DNA from: Guptibacillus hwajinpoensis
Lineage (GTDB): Bacteria; Bacillota; Bacilli; Bacillales; Bacillaceae_O
NCBI GenBank assembly: GCA_016841765.1
Contig: JAENYN010000021.1
Coordinates: forward strand, 1-64,000
DNA: 64,000 nucleotides
Direction of reading: 5' to 3'
Of this stretch, positions 24,232 to 33,067 are shown piece after piece (position 1 is the first letter of the stretch; each line of letters begins with the position of its first letter). A program made the position numbers and the translations under genes. A model generated the notes under the pieces. That model did not search any database. It saw only the letters and a list, made by a program, of their open reading frames with translations, and was not told where the DNA came from.

Positions 24232-24988
24232 CTTCCTCCTGTCCGAGGTAGGCTTCAATCACGTCAGGATTATTGCTGATTTCTTCAGGGGTTCCCTGGG
24301 CGATTTTTTCACCGAAATTCAGCACCGCGATCCTGTCGCATACCTTCATTACAAGCGGCATGTCATGCTCGATAAGCAAAATGGTGATGCCCAGTTTTTT
24401 AATTTTCAGGATAAGTTCAAACAAGTCGTTTGTTTCTTTTTCATTCATTCCGGCAGCGGGTTCATCGAGCAATAACAAGGTAGGGCTGCTGGCAAGGGCG
24501 CGGGCGATTTCCAGCCGGCGCTGCTGTCCATAAGCCAGATTATCTGCAAACGTATCCTCATATTCCGCAAGGCCGACCATTTTTAACAGTTTGCGGGCGT
24601 TCGATTTGATTTTTTCTTCTTCGAGCCTTTGCGATTTCAATCTGAATACACTGGACCAGACACCGGCCTTTGTCCGGCAGTGTTCACCGACTGTAACATT
24701 TTCAAGTACGGTCATATCCGGGAATAATCGGATATTCTGGAACGTCCTGCAGACGCCTTCCTTCGTGATCTCATAAGGTTTTTTTCCCGTGAGCCGGGTG
24801 TTTGCAAAGACGATTTCCCCGTCGGTAGGGGGGAACATGGATGTGATGATATTAAACATCGTTGTTTTCCCTGCACCATTGGGGCCGATCAGGCCGAACA
24901 CTTCGCCTTTGTCAACCGTGAAAGATACATCGGTCAAAGCCTGGATGCCGCCGAAATTTTTTGTAATGCCTTTAACTTCCAACACCAT
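24218..24988 (-). CDS. livG: branched-chain amino acid ABC transporter ATPase (LivG)
   Basis: 256 residues from the ATG at 24988, after AAAGGAGAGTAACC; the longer frame upstream lies in livM. Walker A GPNGAGKTTMFNIITSMF, signature LAYGQQRRLEIARALASSP (the Y-G-Q form usual in LivG), Walker B LLLLDEPAAGMNEKET and switch His IEHDMPLVM. The insertion ending in VWSSVFRLKSQRLEEEKI is typical of LivG. It overlaps livM by 17 bases and livF by 14, so the three are coupled. Confidence 0.93.
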   Translation of the reverse strand: MVLEVKGITKNFGGIQALTDVSFTVDKGEVFGLIGPNGAGKTTMFNIITSMFPPTDGEIVFANTRLTGKKPYEITKEGVCRTFQNIRLFPDMTVLENVTVGEHCRTKAGVWSSVFRLKSQRLEEEKIKSNARKLLKMVGLAEYEDTFADNLAYGQQRRLEIARALASSPTLLLLDEPAAGMNEKETNDLFELILKIKKLGITILLIEHDMPLVMKVCDRIAVLNFGEKIAQGTPEEISNNPDVIEAYLGQEEDELA

Positions 24989-25976
24989 GATGGTTACTCT
25001 CCTTTTCCTCAACAATGGCATCTTGACTATTCTTTTTGTTCTTCCTGGATTTTCTGCTGAGACGATGAATCATCTGATGATCGATAAGCCCCTGCGGCCG
25101 GAAAGCCATCATGGCAACAAGGATGACCCCGTAAATCATATAGCGGTACTCGCTGACTTCCCTAAGCAGTTCAGGCATCGCAGTAAGAAAGACAGCACCG
25201 AAAATGGGTCCCCATATTACTTCGATTCCGCCGAATACCGCAAAGATAAGGATTTCGACTGCACGATGATAAGCAAAATCGGACGGGCTGATGTAAGCAG
25301 TGATATGGGCATAAAGCGCACCCGCAAAACCGGCTACCATCGCACCCTGGGCAAAAGCCAAAACTTTATAATACGTAATATTGATCCCCATGGCCTCTGC
25401 TGCGCTTTCGTCCATTTTTATCGCGGCAAACGCACGGCCCACCCGGGAATGGTTTTGCCGTACAAAAAAGGAGATTAGGAGAACAGTGATGGCAAGCAGA
25501 ATAATGAATACGATCAAACTGATGAACTGGTTATTCCTGATGCCGATCATGTCAGCAGTAAAGCCGGCATCTCTGAACCCTGTCACGATTTCGCGGCCGA
25601 GATGGGGAATCGCGGATATTCCGATTGCTCCCTGGGTGAGACTCTCCCAGTTGACAAAGAGGACCCGGATCACTTCACCGAAACCAAGGGTTGCGATGGC
25701 CAAATACACTCCCTGCAAGCGCAAAGTGGGAAGGCCGATCAACACGCCGGCAAGTCCGGCGAGGATGGAACCAAGCAATATGCCGGCGGGAAGCGGAAAT
25801 CCAAAATTAATCGTCAGGATTGCAGACGTGTACGCCCCTATACTCATAAACCCGGCATGCCCTAATGAAAGCTGGCCGGTTGACAGCGTAATGTAAATGC
25901 TAACACCAAGAATGATGTTAATCAGGATAAAGGACAGAACCTGTAAATAATATGGGTTGATCATTTCAGCTAACAT
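24972..25976 (-). CDS. livM: branched-chain amino acid ABC transporter permease (LivM)
   Basis: 334 residues with about nine or ten membrane segments and the LivM signature LSTGQLSLGHAGFMSIGAYTSAI near the N-terminus (described by its ends). The EAA-type loop AAIKMDESAAEAMGINITYYKVLAFAQGA lies about residues 195-225, where it contacts an ATPase. The C-terminal basic tail (FRPQGLIDHQMIHRLSRKSRKNKKN) is cytoplasmic. The start is four bases after the livH stop. Confidence 0.92.
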   Translation of the reverse strand: MLAEMINPYYLQVLSFILINIILGVSIYITLSTGQLSLGHAGFMSIGAYTSAILTINFGFPLPAGILLGSILAGLAGVLIGLPTLRLQGVYLAIATLGFGEVIRVLFVNWESLTQGAIGISAIPHLGREIVTGFRDAGFTADMIGIRNNQFISLIVFIILLAITVLLISFFVRQNHSRVGRAFAAIKMDESAAEAMGINITYYKVLAFAQGAMVAGFAGALYAHITAYISPSDFAYHRAVEILIFAVFGGIEVIWGPIFGAVFLTAMPELLREVSEYRYMIYGVILVAMMAFRPQGLIDHQMIHRLSRKSRKNKKNSQDAIVEEKESNHHGVGS

Positions 25977-25980
25977 CCAT

Positions 25981-26865
25981 TCACCGCCTTGCCTCTTGCA
26001 CCGGCTGCCCGAAAAGGCCCTGCGGCCTGACCAGCAGGATGACGATAATCGCGATGAACGCTATCGCATCCCGATAGCCGGATTCACCGAATACCACAAT
26101 CATCGTTTCCGACAAGCCAAGAATCAGTCCTCCGGCCATCGCGCCCCTGACACTGCCCATGCCGCCAAGAATAATGATGGCGAGACCTTTTAGTCCCATC
26201 GATAAACCCATTTGCGGTGTTACCGAGTTAAAGGCCATACCTACTAATATCCCGGCAATTCCTCCCATAATGGAGGCAATGACGACGGTCATCATGATCA
26301 TGCGTTTCGTATTGATGCCGAGGAGACTGGCCGCCTCCAGGTCTTCTGCACAAGCACGCAGGGCCTTGCCTGCTTTCGTTTTCGACAGCCAAAAGGAAAG
26401 GCTGACCATCAGAAAAACAGCGATGGCAAAAATAACAAGCTGTACGGCATAAATTGTCACAGAACCGACTTGAATGCTGTATTCAGAAAGGGATGTAGAA
26501 AAAGGGCGGTTTCCTGCACCAAAAAGATGGTGTGCCAGATTTTCCAGAAAAATCGAAACTCCGATCGTGCTGATTAACGGGGCGAGGTGGGACACGCCTT
26601 TTTTTCCGCGGAGCGGCCGCAGAGCAAGCAGTTCAAGGAAAAGGCCGAGCAAAGCGGTTACGGCGATTGCGGCCAAAAATGCTAAGGCCAGCGGAAGCTG
26701 CAGGGTGTTCGTAATAACCACACCCATGAAAGCCCCGAACATAAAAATTTCTCCGTGAGCCATGTTCAGAATGCCCAGTACACCAAAGACCAGGGTGTAA
26801 CCAAGCGCAACGATGGCGTATATGCTTCCAAGGGTTAATCCATTAACTAATTGTTCCAATAACAA
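25981..26865 (-). CDS. livH: branched-chain amino acid ABC transporter permease (LivH)
   Basis: 294 residues, TTG start after AGAGGTGCAGAACT. Opening LVNGLTLGSIYAIVALGYTLVFGVLGILNMAHGEIFM is the LivH signature (described by its ends), with eight or so membrane segments. The cytoplasmic loop KALRACAEDLEAASLLGINTKRM is the EAA motif. Pairs with LivM to form the translocation path. It is separated from livK by 85 bp that contain a terminator-like hairpin. Confidence 0.92.
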   Translation of the reverse strand: MLLEQLVNGLTLGSIYAIVALGYTLVFGVLGILNMAHGEIFMFGAFMGVVITNTLQLPLALAFLAAIAVTALLGLFLELLALRPLRGKKGVSHLAPLISTIGVSIFLENLAHHLFGAGNRPFSTSLSEYSIQVGSVTIYAVQLVIFAIAVFLMVSLSFWLSKTKAGKALRACAEDLEAASLLGINTKRMIMMTVVIASIMGGIAGILVGMAFNSVTPQMGLSMGLKGLAIIILGGMGSVRGAMAGGLILGLSETMIVVFGESGYRDAIAFIAIIVILLVRPQGLFGQPVQEARR

Positions 26866-26910
26866 AGTTCTGCACCTCTTTCTCTTTGGAGTTTGAAGGA
26901 TTAAATAAAA

Positions 26911-26937
26911 ATTGAGAGAGAAATCGTCTCTCTCAAT
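26911..26937 (-). terminator. hairpin between the binding-protein gene and the rest of the operon
   Basis: ATTGAGAGAG and CTCTCTCAAT pair perfectly and a TTTTTATTTAA tail follows on the minus strand. It lies just after livK and would let part of the transcripts stop there, giving more binding protein than permease. Confidence 0.8.
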
Positions 26938-26950
26938 CTTCAGCCGTTAT

Positions 26951-28111
26951 TTATTCGAACAATTGGAATTGGCCGTCTTTGATTGTCAAAACGGTAGGAT
27001 CCATGACAATATCTCCCTCTTCATCGAAAGACATTTCACCGAGCACTCCCTCAAACCCTTGTGTTTCAGCCAGTGCGTCCCTGATGGCATCACGGTCATC
27101 GCTTCCGGCTCTCTTGATTGCATCAGCCAGTATATACAATGCATCATAAGCCTGTGCCGCAAATTGGTCCGGTTCTTTGCCATACTCTTCTTTATATTTC
27201 TCAACAAAATCCTGGACTTTCTGATCTTCCTTACCGCTGAACCATGGAGTGGCTACAATCAATCCATTGGAAGCGTCACCTGCAATGTTGATCACTTCAG
27301 GGGAGTTAAAGCCGTTCCCGCCAACAAATGGGACATCGATGCCCATTTTTCTGGCCTGGTCCATGATGACAGCCCCTTCATTGTAGAGGGCGGAACAGAG
27401 AATCAAGTCCGGTTTTGTTTCTTTTATTTTCGTAAGCTGGGCATTGTAATCGGCCTGTCCCTTTTGGAAGGTTTCCGTTGTCAGGATTTCAAGCCCTTTC
27501 TCTTCAGCCACCTGTTTCATCGTATCGTATCCGGATTTAGTGAACACATCATCATTTCCGTAAAGGATGGCAACCTTTTTCACCTCGTATTTTTCGACCG
27601 CACTCGTGATGGATGCCGGAATGGCCAATGACTCGGGAATGGAATCCCGGAATACATACTCTCCGATTTGCGGAATACCAGCTGCCGTTGTGGAGGTTCC
27701 CATGATCGGAACACCGTTCAGATCAGCCTCGGGACCGACTACCTTCATCTCCGTACTCAATGTAGGGCCGATGATGGCGGAAACATTTTCCGAGTTCATC
27801 AGCTTTTGGGCAGATGACAGAGCCTGTTCCTGCTTTCCGGCCGAATCTTCTGTGACCAGTTCGATCTTGACCTCGCCTTTTTCTTTGATTTCGTTATTTG
27901 CGAGCTTGAGTCCATTTGTAATGGCTTCCCCATAACCGGCGCCAGCACCTGACAACCAGGAAATAACGCCGACTTTTACACTGGTTGCTCCGTCTTTACC
28001 AGAGTCACCTTTCTGTTTTGCCGATGTCTCTTCATCTCCGCCGCAAGCACTTACAAACAAAAGGGACAAAACAGCTAAAATAGCCAACCAACCTTTAGAA
28101 AACTTCCCCAA
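26951..28111 (-). CDS. livK: branched-chain amino acid ABC transporter substrate-binding lipoprotein (LivK)
   Basis: 386 residues, TTG start after GGGGG. Lipoprotein signal with lipobox LLFVSACGG (Cys at about residue 23), then a type 1 periplasmic-binding fold: VKVGVISWLSGAGAGYGEAITNGLKLA opens lobe 1 (described by its ends), and SAIIGPTLSTEM and GTSTTAAGIPQIGEYVFR are ligand-side loops typical of Leu/Ile/Val-type proteins. Anchored outside the membrane, it delivers substrate to LivHM. The exact ligand (branched-chain amino acid, amide or urea) cannot be told. First gene of the operon. Confidence 0.9.
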   Translation of the reverse strand: MGKFSKGWLAILAVLSLLFVSACGGDEETSAKQKGDSGKDGATSVKVGVISWLSGAGAGYGEAITNGLKLANNEIKEKGEVKIELVTEDSAGKQEQALSSAQKLMNSENVSAIIGPTLSTEMKVVGPEADLNGVPIMGTSTTAAGIPQIGEYVFRDSIPESLAIPASITSAVEKYEVKKVAILYGNDDVFTKSGYDTMKQVAEEKGLEILTTETFQKGQADYNAQLTKIKETKPDLILCSALYNEGAVIMDQARKMGIDVPFVGGNGFNSPEVINIAGDASNGLIVATPWFSGKEDQKVQDFVEKYKEEYGKEPDQFAAQAYDALYILADAIKRAGSDDRDAIRDALAETQGFEGVLGEMSFDEEGDIVMDPTVLTIKDGQFQLFE

Positions 28112-28445
28112 CCTTAAAACCCCCTATTAAATTTTTTAAAACCGATGACAAAATATTAAATATATTGATAATTTTCTGTAATTTTATAATAAAAATGATA
28201 TTTTTGCAATGTATTTAAAAAAGGAGGGCGTTTAATATTTTCCATTATTGAAAGAGTCATATAAAATATAGAAAAACAGAAACTTTTGCTTCTTTAGTCT
28301 CCTGTTTTTCCGGCTGACGTGCTTTTAACACGAAAGATGGACGTTTGCTTTACAGTTAAAGGCATTTTAAGGAATAAAACCGTATAAAGATTAAAGAATG
28401 ATATTTCCAAAAAATGATTTTATTAGTCTGGGAGGCTTATGCCGA
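28112..28445. other. intergenic region between divergent transporter operons
   Basis: It must hold the promoters of the liv operon (minus) and the ABC exporter pair (plus). Visible structure: a GAAAAACAG/CTGTTTTTC hairpin (about 28273-28317) and a strong AAAAGGAGGGCG box near 28218 with no usable start codon after it. A 16-codon upstream extension of the exporter frame begins at 28398, with a weak SD. No separate gene seen. Confidence 0.5.
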
Positions 28446-30185
28446 ATGAGAAAGCTCTTTTCATATCTCAAACCTTACCGCCTCCCGATCGGGGCGGCGC
28501 TGTTTTTAATGCTGCTTGAATTGGCGGTCGAACTGGTCCAGCCCCTGTTGATGGCAGCAATCATAGATGAAGGCATTATGAAAAATGACCTGGATCGTGT
28601 CCTGATATGGGGCAGTGTGATGATTGGCATTTCGCTGCTGTCATTTGCCGCAGGTGCCACGAATTCATTTTTTGCTTCACATGTCAGCCAGAGTTTCGGT
28701 TATGATGTCCGCCTTGGCTTAATGGAAAAGCTGCAGTCTTTTTCCTTCAATAACTTGCAGAAGTTTTCAAATGCAACGCTGATCACCAGGATGACCAATG
28801 ATGTCACGCAGGTGCAAAACACGGTGTTTATGGGCGTCCGCATTATGATGCGGGCACCGCTGCTGCTGTTTGGCGGCGTCATCATGGCACTGCTTGTGGA
28901 TGTACAACTTGCCCTTATTTTGGTCATCACGATCCCGATTCTTTTCTTGTTTCTCGTTTGGGCATTAAACAGGGCCGGCAAGCTGTTCACCTCGGTACAG
29001 GAGCGACTTGATGCGGTAAACAGCGTGATGCGGGAAAATCTGTCCGGCATGCGGCTCATTAAAGCGTTTGTAAGGGGGCAGCATGAAATCGGCCGGTTTG
29101 GGGAAGTGAATGAAAAGCTGAGGGACAGGACGATAACGGCTCTGCGCCTGATTGAATTCACGATGCCAGTGCTGATCCTTGTGATGAACCTCAGTGTTCT
29201 CGTTGTGCTGTGGTTTGGAAACATTAAGGTGGAAACGGGCGGCGCAACTGTCGGAGAGGTGGTCGCCATCCTCAATTACGGAACCCGGATGACGTCCGCA
29301 CTGTCGGTCATGACCTGGATTTTGATGGTGATTTCCCGGGCCAAAGCATCTGCGCGGCGGATTGCAGATGTGTTTGATGCAGAAGTGGATGCATTTGAGA
29401 CAGAGGAAGGCGATCAGGCCGGACAAATCCGGGAAGGGAAGGTTGAATTTGATAAGGTTTCCTTCCATTATCCGGGAACGGATACTGCAGTGCTTTCCGG
29501 CATTTCTTTTTCCGTGGCCCCGGGAGAGACGGTCGCGTTTCTCGGAGAAACAGGTTCCGGAAAGACGTCGCTGTTCCAGTTGATTCCCCGCCTGTATGAT
29601 GTGAATGCCGGGAAAGTCCGGGTTGACGGGAAAGATGTCCGTCAGATAGATACCGGGATTCTGCGCCGGGCTATTGGCTTTGTCCCCCAGGAAGCTGTAC
29701 TGTTCAGCGGTTCTGTAAAAGACAACATATCCTGGGGGAAAACGGATGCTTCCATGAATGACATCATCGCTGCCGCACAGGATGCCCAGATCCACGAAAC
29801 GATTGAAAATTTGCCTGCCCGGTATGATACAAAAATCGGCCAAAAGGGTATTAACCTGTCAGGCGGGCAAAAGCAGCGCCTGTCTATTGCCAGGGCGCTT
29901 GTCCGCAAGCCGAAGATTCTGCTGCTCGATGACAGCACAAGTGCACTTGATCTGAAAACAGAAGCAAAGCTGCTGGATGCGATCGAAAGCTATCAGTGTA
30001 CGATACTGATTATTACGCAGAAAATCAGTACGGCCATGAAAGCGGACCGCATCATCCTCCTTGAAAACGGAGAAATAGCAGGTGCAGGGAACCATCACCA
30101 TTTGTTGGATGAGTCGGCCCTGTACCGGAAAATTGTTCAGTCGCAAAATTGGAAAGGGGAGGAAGTATCATGTTCAAGGAACTGA
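28446..30185 (+). CDS. heterodimeric ABC exporter subunit 1 (YfiB-like)
   Basis: 579 residues from the ATG at 28446, after GGGAGG. Type IV exporter: six membrane helices (about 1-310), opening MRKLFSYLKPYRLPIGAALF, then an ATPase domain with Walker A LGETGSGKTSLFQL and signature LSGGQKQRLSIARAL. Walker B is ILLLDDSTSALD: the usual catalytic Glu is Asp, so this is the degenerate site of a heterodimer. It overlaps the next gene by 16 bases. The pair matches B. subtilis YfiB/YfiC in order and size, multidrug-type exporters with poorly known substrates. Confidence 0.88.
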   Translation: MRKLFSYLKPYRLPIGAALFLMLLELAVELVQPLLMAAIIDEGIMKNDLDRVLIWGSVMIGISLLSFAAGATNSFFASHVSQSFGYDVRLGLMEKLQSFSFNNLQKFSNATLITRMTNDVTQVQNTVFMGVRIMMRAPLLLFGGVIMALLVDVQLALILVITIPILFLFLVWALNRAGKLFTSVQERLDAVNSVMRENLSGMRLIKAFVRGQHEIGRFGEVNEKLRDRTITALRLIEFTMPVLILVMNLSVLVVLWFGNIKVETGGATVGEVVAILNYGTRMTSALSVMTWILMVISRAKASARRIADVFDAEVDAFETEEGDQAGQIREGKVEFDKVSFHYPGTDTAVLSGISFSVAPGETVAFLGETGSGKTSLFQLIPRLYDVNAGKVRVDGKDVRQIDTGILRRAIGFVPQEAVLFSGSVKDNISWGKTDASMNDIIAAAQDAQIHETIENLPARYDTKIGQKGINLSGGQKQRLSIARALVRKPKILLLDDSTSALDLKTEAKLLDAIESYQCTILIITQKISTAMKADRIILLENGEIAGAGNHHHLLDESALYRKIVQSQNWKGEEVSCSRN

Positions 30186-31993
30186 TCAAGCCTTTCCAAT
30201 ATGAGAAGATCGATCTTGAAAAAATCGAAATCGAGAATCTGAAACCGAATGCTCCCCTGCAAAACAAAAGCAAACGATTTGAGACACTAAAAAGGATATG
30301 GCGTTTTCTGGCTGTTGAAAAAGGGCTGTTCCTGCTGGTGCTGCTGATGGTTGCAGGCAGTTCGGCACTGGCACTTGCCGGGCCGTTTTTTGTCGGTAAA
30401 ACAGTTGATGAGTTTCTGGTCAATCAGGATAAAAGCGGCCTTGGTTTTATGCTGATGGTGCTGGTCATCATTTATTTACTGCACTCACTGACACTCTTCC
30501 TGCAAAATTATTGGATGGTCGGCATTGCCCAGAATACCGTTTTTGCGATGCGTGACAAATTGTTCCGCCATCTCCATCGCCTCCCTGTTTCCTTTTTTGA
30601 CAAGAGGAAACATGGGGAATTGATGAGCCGGGTTACGAATGATATTGAAAATGTCAGCACAACGCTGAACAGTTCGGTCATCCAAATTTTCTCAAGCCTC
30701 CTGACCCTTATCGGCACCGTTGCGGTTATGCTTTGGCTCAGTCCGTTGCTCACATTCATCACCGTTCTTGTTGTGCCGGCGATGTTTTTCGGCCTGAAGT
30801 GGATTACGAGCCGGACCGGAAAGCTGTTTAAGGAACAGCAGCGGAATCTTGGTGACATAAATGGTTTTATTGAAGAAACCATCTCCGGCCAGCGCATTGT
30901 CAAAACGTTTTCCAGGGAAAATGAAATCATTGAAGAATTCAAAGCCAAAAATGAAAAACTGCGGCGTTCGGCCTTCTGGGCCCAGGCCTTTTCAGGATTC
31001 ATCCCGAAAGTGATGAATACTCTTAACCATTTGAGTTTCGCCCTGATTGCGGGAGTCGGCGGCCTGCTTGCAATAAACGGAGCGATTTCGATCGGCACAA
31101 TTATTGTATTCACCGAATATTCGCGGCAGTTCACCCGCCCGCTGAACGATCTGGCCAACCAGTTCAATACGTTGCTGTCAGCCATTGCCGGTGCCGACCG
31201 GGTGTTTGATATCCTGGATGAAAAGGAAGAGGCCAGGCACGGAATTGAAGGGAAAGAACTTGATGATATAAAAGGGGAAGTCCAGTTTGACGATGTCTCA
31301 TTTTCCTATGATAAAGATGATGAAGGCGATACGGTTACAGATATCAATATCACAGCTTCGCCTGGGGAAACTGTGGCTCTTGTCGGGCCGACGGGTGCCG
31401 GCAAATCGACGATCCTCAATTTATTATCGAGATTTTATGACCCGGGCAGCGGCAGGATTTTGATAGACGGCCAGGATATAGCGGAAGTGAAACACGAAAG
31501 CGTCCGCAAACAGATGGCATTCGTGCTCCAGGATACCATCCTTTTCGAAGGGACCATCAAGGACAATATCAGGTTCGGAAGACTGGATGCGAGTGACAGG
31601 GAGATTATCGAGGCAGCAAAGCAGGCAAATGCCCATTCATTTATCAGAAAGCTTCCGAAAGTATATGATACCGTTTTGAAACAGGACGGCAGCGGAATCA
31701 GCCAGGGCCAGCGGCAATTGCTTGCCATCGCCAGGGCGATCCTTGCCGATCCTGCCATCCTTATCCTTGATGAGGCGACAAGCAGCATCGATACCGTGAC
31801 GGAACTGAAAATCCAGGAAGCCCTTGACCTGCTCATGAAAGACAGGACAACATTCGTCATTGCCCACCGCCTGAACACCATCCGCAAAGCGGATCTCATC
31901 CTTTTCCTAGAGGATGGAGAGATTGTTGAGAAAGGGACGCATGAGGAGCTGATTGGGAAGAGGGGGTATTATGCGGGGATGCATGGGGCTTAG
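30170..31993 (+). CDS. heterodimeric ABC exporter subunit 2 (YfiC-like)
   Basis: 607 residues from the ATG at 30170, after GGGGAGGAAGTATC. A cytoplasmic N-terminal extension of about 45 residues precedes six membrane helices. ATPase domain: Walker A VGPTGAGKSTILNLLSRFYD, signature ISQGQRQLLAIARAI (S-Q-G-Q variant, common in the active partner's motif set), Walker B AILILDEATSSID with the catalytic Glu, and H-loop FVIAHRLNTIRKAD. So the consensus hydrolysis site is made from this subunit's Walker B and the partner's canonical LSGGQ. The gene runs to hairpin repeat copy 3. Confidence 0.9.
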   Translation: MFKELIKPFQYEKIDLEKIEIENLKPNAPLQNKSKRFETLKRIWRFLAVEKGLFLLVLLMVAGSSALALAGPFFVGKTVDEFLVNQDKSGLGFMLMVLVIIYLLHSLTLFLQNYWMVGIAQNTVFAMRDKLFRHLHRLPVSFFDKRKHGELMSRVTNDIENVSTTLNSSVIQIFSSLLTLIGTVAVMLWLSPLLTFITVLVVPAMFFGLKWITSRTGKLFKEQQRNLGDINGFIEETISGQRIVKTFSRENEIIEEFKAKNEKLRRSAFWAQAFSGFIPKVMNTLNHLSFALIAGVGGLLAINGAISIGTIIVFTEYSRQFTRPLNDLANQFNTLLSAIAGADRVFDILDEKEEARHGIEGKELDDIKGEVQFDDVSFSYDKDDEGDTVTDINITASPGETVALVGPTGAGKSTILNLLSRFYDPGSGRILIDGQDIAEVKHESVRKQMAFVLQDTILFEGTIKDNIRFGRLDASDREIIEAAKQANAHSFIRKLPKVYDTVLKQDGSGISQGQRQLLAIARAILADPAILILDEATSSIDTVTELKIQEALDLLMKDRTTFVIAHRLNTIRKADLILFLEDGEIVEKGTHEELIGKRGYYAGMHGA

Positions 31994-32023
31994 TGGAGTG
32001 GGTCCCATATTGAGTGCACAGTG

Positions 32024-32067
32024 GGTGCCTGACCCCCAGCGCATTAACGCGCCGTGGGTCAGGCACC
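32024..32067. repeat. GGTGCCTGACCCCC hairpin repeat, copy 3
   Basis: GGTGCCTGACCC(CC) and G(T)GGGTCAGGCACC arms with an AGCGCATTAACGCGCC loop that is itself a small palindrome. It sits between the converging exporter operon and the small gene at 32071. Confidence 0.85.
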
Positions 32068-32070
32068 GCA

Positions 32071-32217
32071 TCACTCATAAATCTCATCAGCGTTTTCATA
32101 CCGCATTTTTTCAGAATGGATTTTTTCTTTTTTGTCCTGACTGGTGTTCCGGGCATTTGACAAGCTTTCGTTTTCACGGGGAATTGGCGGCTGTACCCTG
32201 TTATTGTTATCTTCCAT
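32071..32217 (-). CDS. small hydrophilic protein (48 aa)
   Basis: The frame from ATG 32217 has CAGGAGTGATTCC upstream and ends at TGA 32073-32071. The product begins MEDNNNRVQPPIPRENES and ends EKMRYENADEIYE. It is Asn/Glu/Lys-rich with no hydrophobic segment and looks disordered, like many small sporulation or stress proteins of Bacilli, but no family was recognised. The stop lies four bases from hairpin repeat copy 3. Confidence 0.6.
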   Translation of the reverse strand: MEDNNNRVQPPIPRENESLSNARNTSQDKKEKIHSEKMRYENADEIYE

Positions 32218-32322
32218 GGAATCACTCCTGTTTTAGTTTATCGGTGTTATTTTACCCAGAAGTTGTCGTCGGATGTACAAAATTACAAGGTTTACCCTAT
32301 TTAATAAGGGGGGAAGGGGCTT

Positions 32323-32859
32323 ATGGGGTTTCCGACACTAGAAACAAAAAGGTTGAAACTAGTTCAATTGGGAGAGGAACACATTCCTGGTTTTTTTGAT
32401 ATCATGTCGCGCGATGAAGTCACGAAATATTATGGAATGGAAAGTTTGAAAAGTATGGAAGAAGCTGCCCGGATTATCGAATCTTTCCGGACGAATTTTG
32501 AAAATAAAAGATCGATAAGATGGGGGATTATGCTTAGAGAAACAGATGACCTTGCCGGAACTGTCGGGTTGAATAATCTCCACATACGGGGTAAACGGGC
32601 TGAAATCGGTTATGAATTGCATCCTTCGTATTGGAATAAGGGAATTACGACAGAAGCTGTGAAAGAAGTGTTGCGCTACGCTTTTGAAGAGCTGGATTTA
32701 TTCAGAATGGGTGCTGTAACGTTTACCGAAAACAAAATATCGATCCATTTATTAGAGCGCCTTGGTTTTAAAGAAGAAGGGGTTCTCAGGGGTTATCTGT
32801 ATCAGAATCAACAATCTCATAATGGTTTGGTGTTTTCGCTGCTTAAGCCGGAATGGTGA
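32323..32859 (+). CDS. GNAT N-acetyltransferase, RimJ/RimL-like
   Basis: 178 residues, ATG after GGGGGGAAGGGGCTT. PTLETKRLKLVQLGEEHIPGFFDIM is the standard opening of ribosomal-protein-type acetyltransferases; the acetyl-CoA loop is SYWNKGITTEAVKEVLRYAF (about 108-127), and ISIHLLERLGFKEEGVLRGYLYQN ends the fold (described by its ends). The ending HNGLVFSLLKPEW is also typical. Substrate unknown; alone in its transcript. Confidence 0.87.
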   Translation: MGFPTLETKRLKLVQLGEEHIPGFFDIMSRDEVTKYYGMESLKSMEEAARIIESFRTNFENKRSIRWGIMLRETDDLAGTVGLNNLHIRGKRAEIGYELHPSYWNKGITTEAVKEVLRYAFEELDLFRMGAVTFTENKISIHLLERLGFKEEGVLRGYLYQNQQSHNGLVFSLLKPEW

Positions 32860-33067
32860 ACGACTGCAATCATAATCCGGGGATAAAAGCCTTTATAAAA
32901 TTTAAATGTGGGCCGTGGATTGGAGCGGAATAACAGCCGCCTTTTTAAGTATTCGATTTTTGAAAAAGGAACTTGGGTTGAAAGAATCGAAATTGATAAG
33001 TATTGCGTTTTTTTCAGGACGGAATACAATCTAAATAAGTGATCATTAGTTATCGGAGGGATACGAT

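Noticed and set aside
26866-27631. 239-codon plus-strand frame opposite livK
   Set aside because: It is the antisense shadow of livK, which has clear family motifs and a lipoprotein signal.
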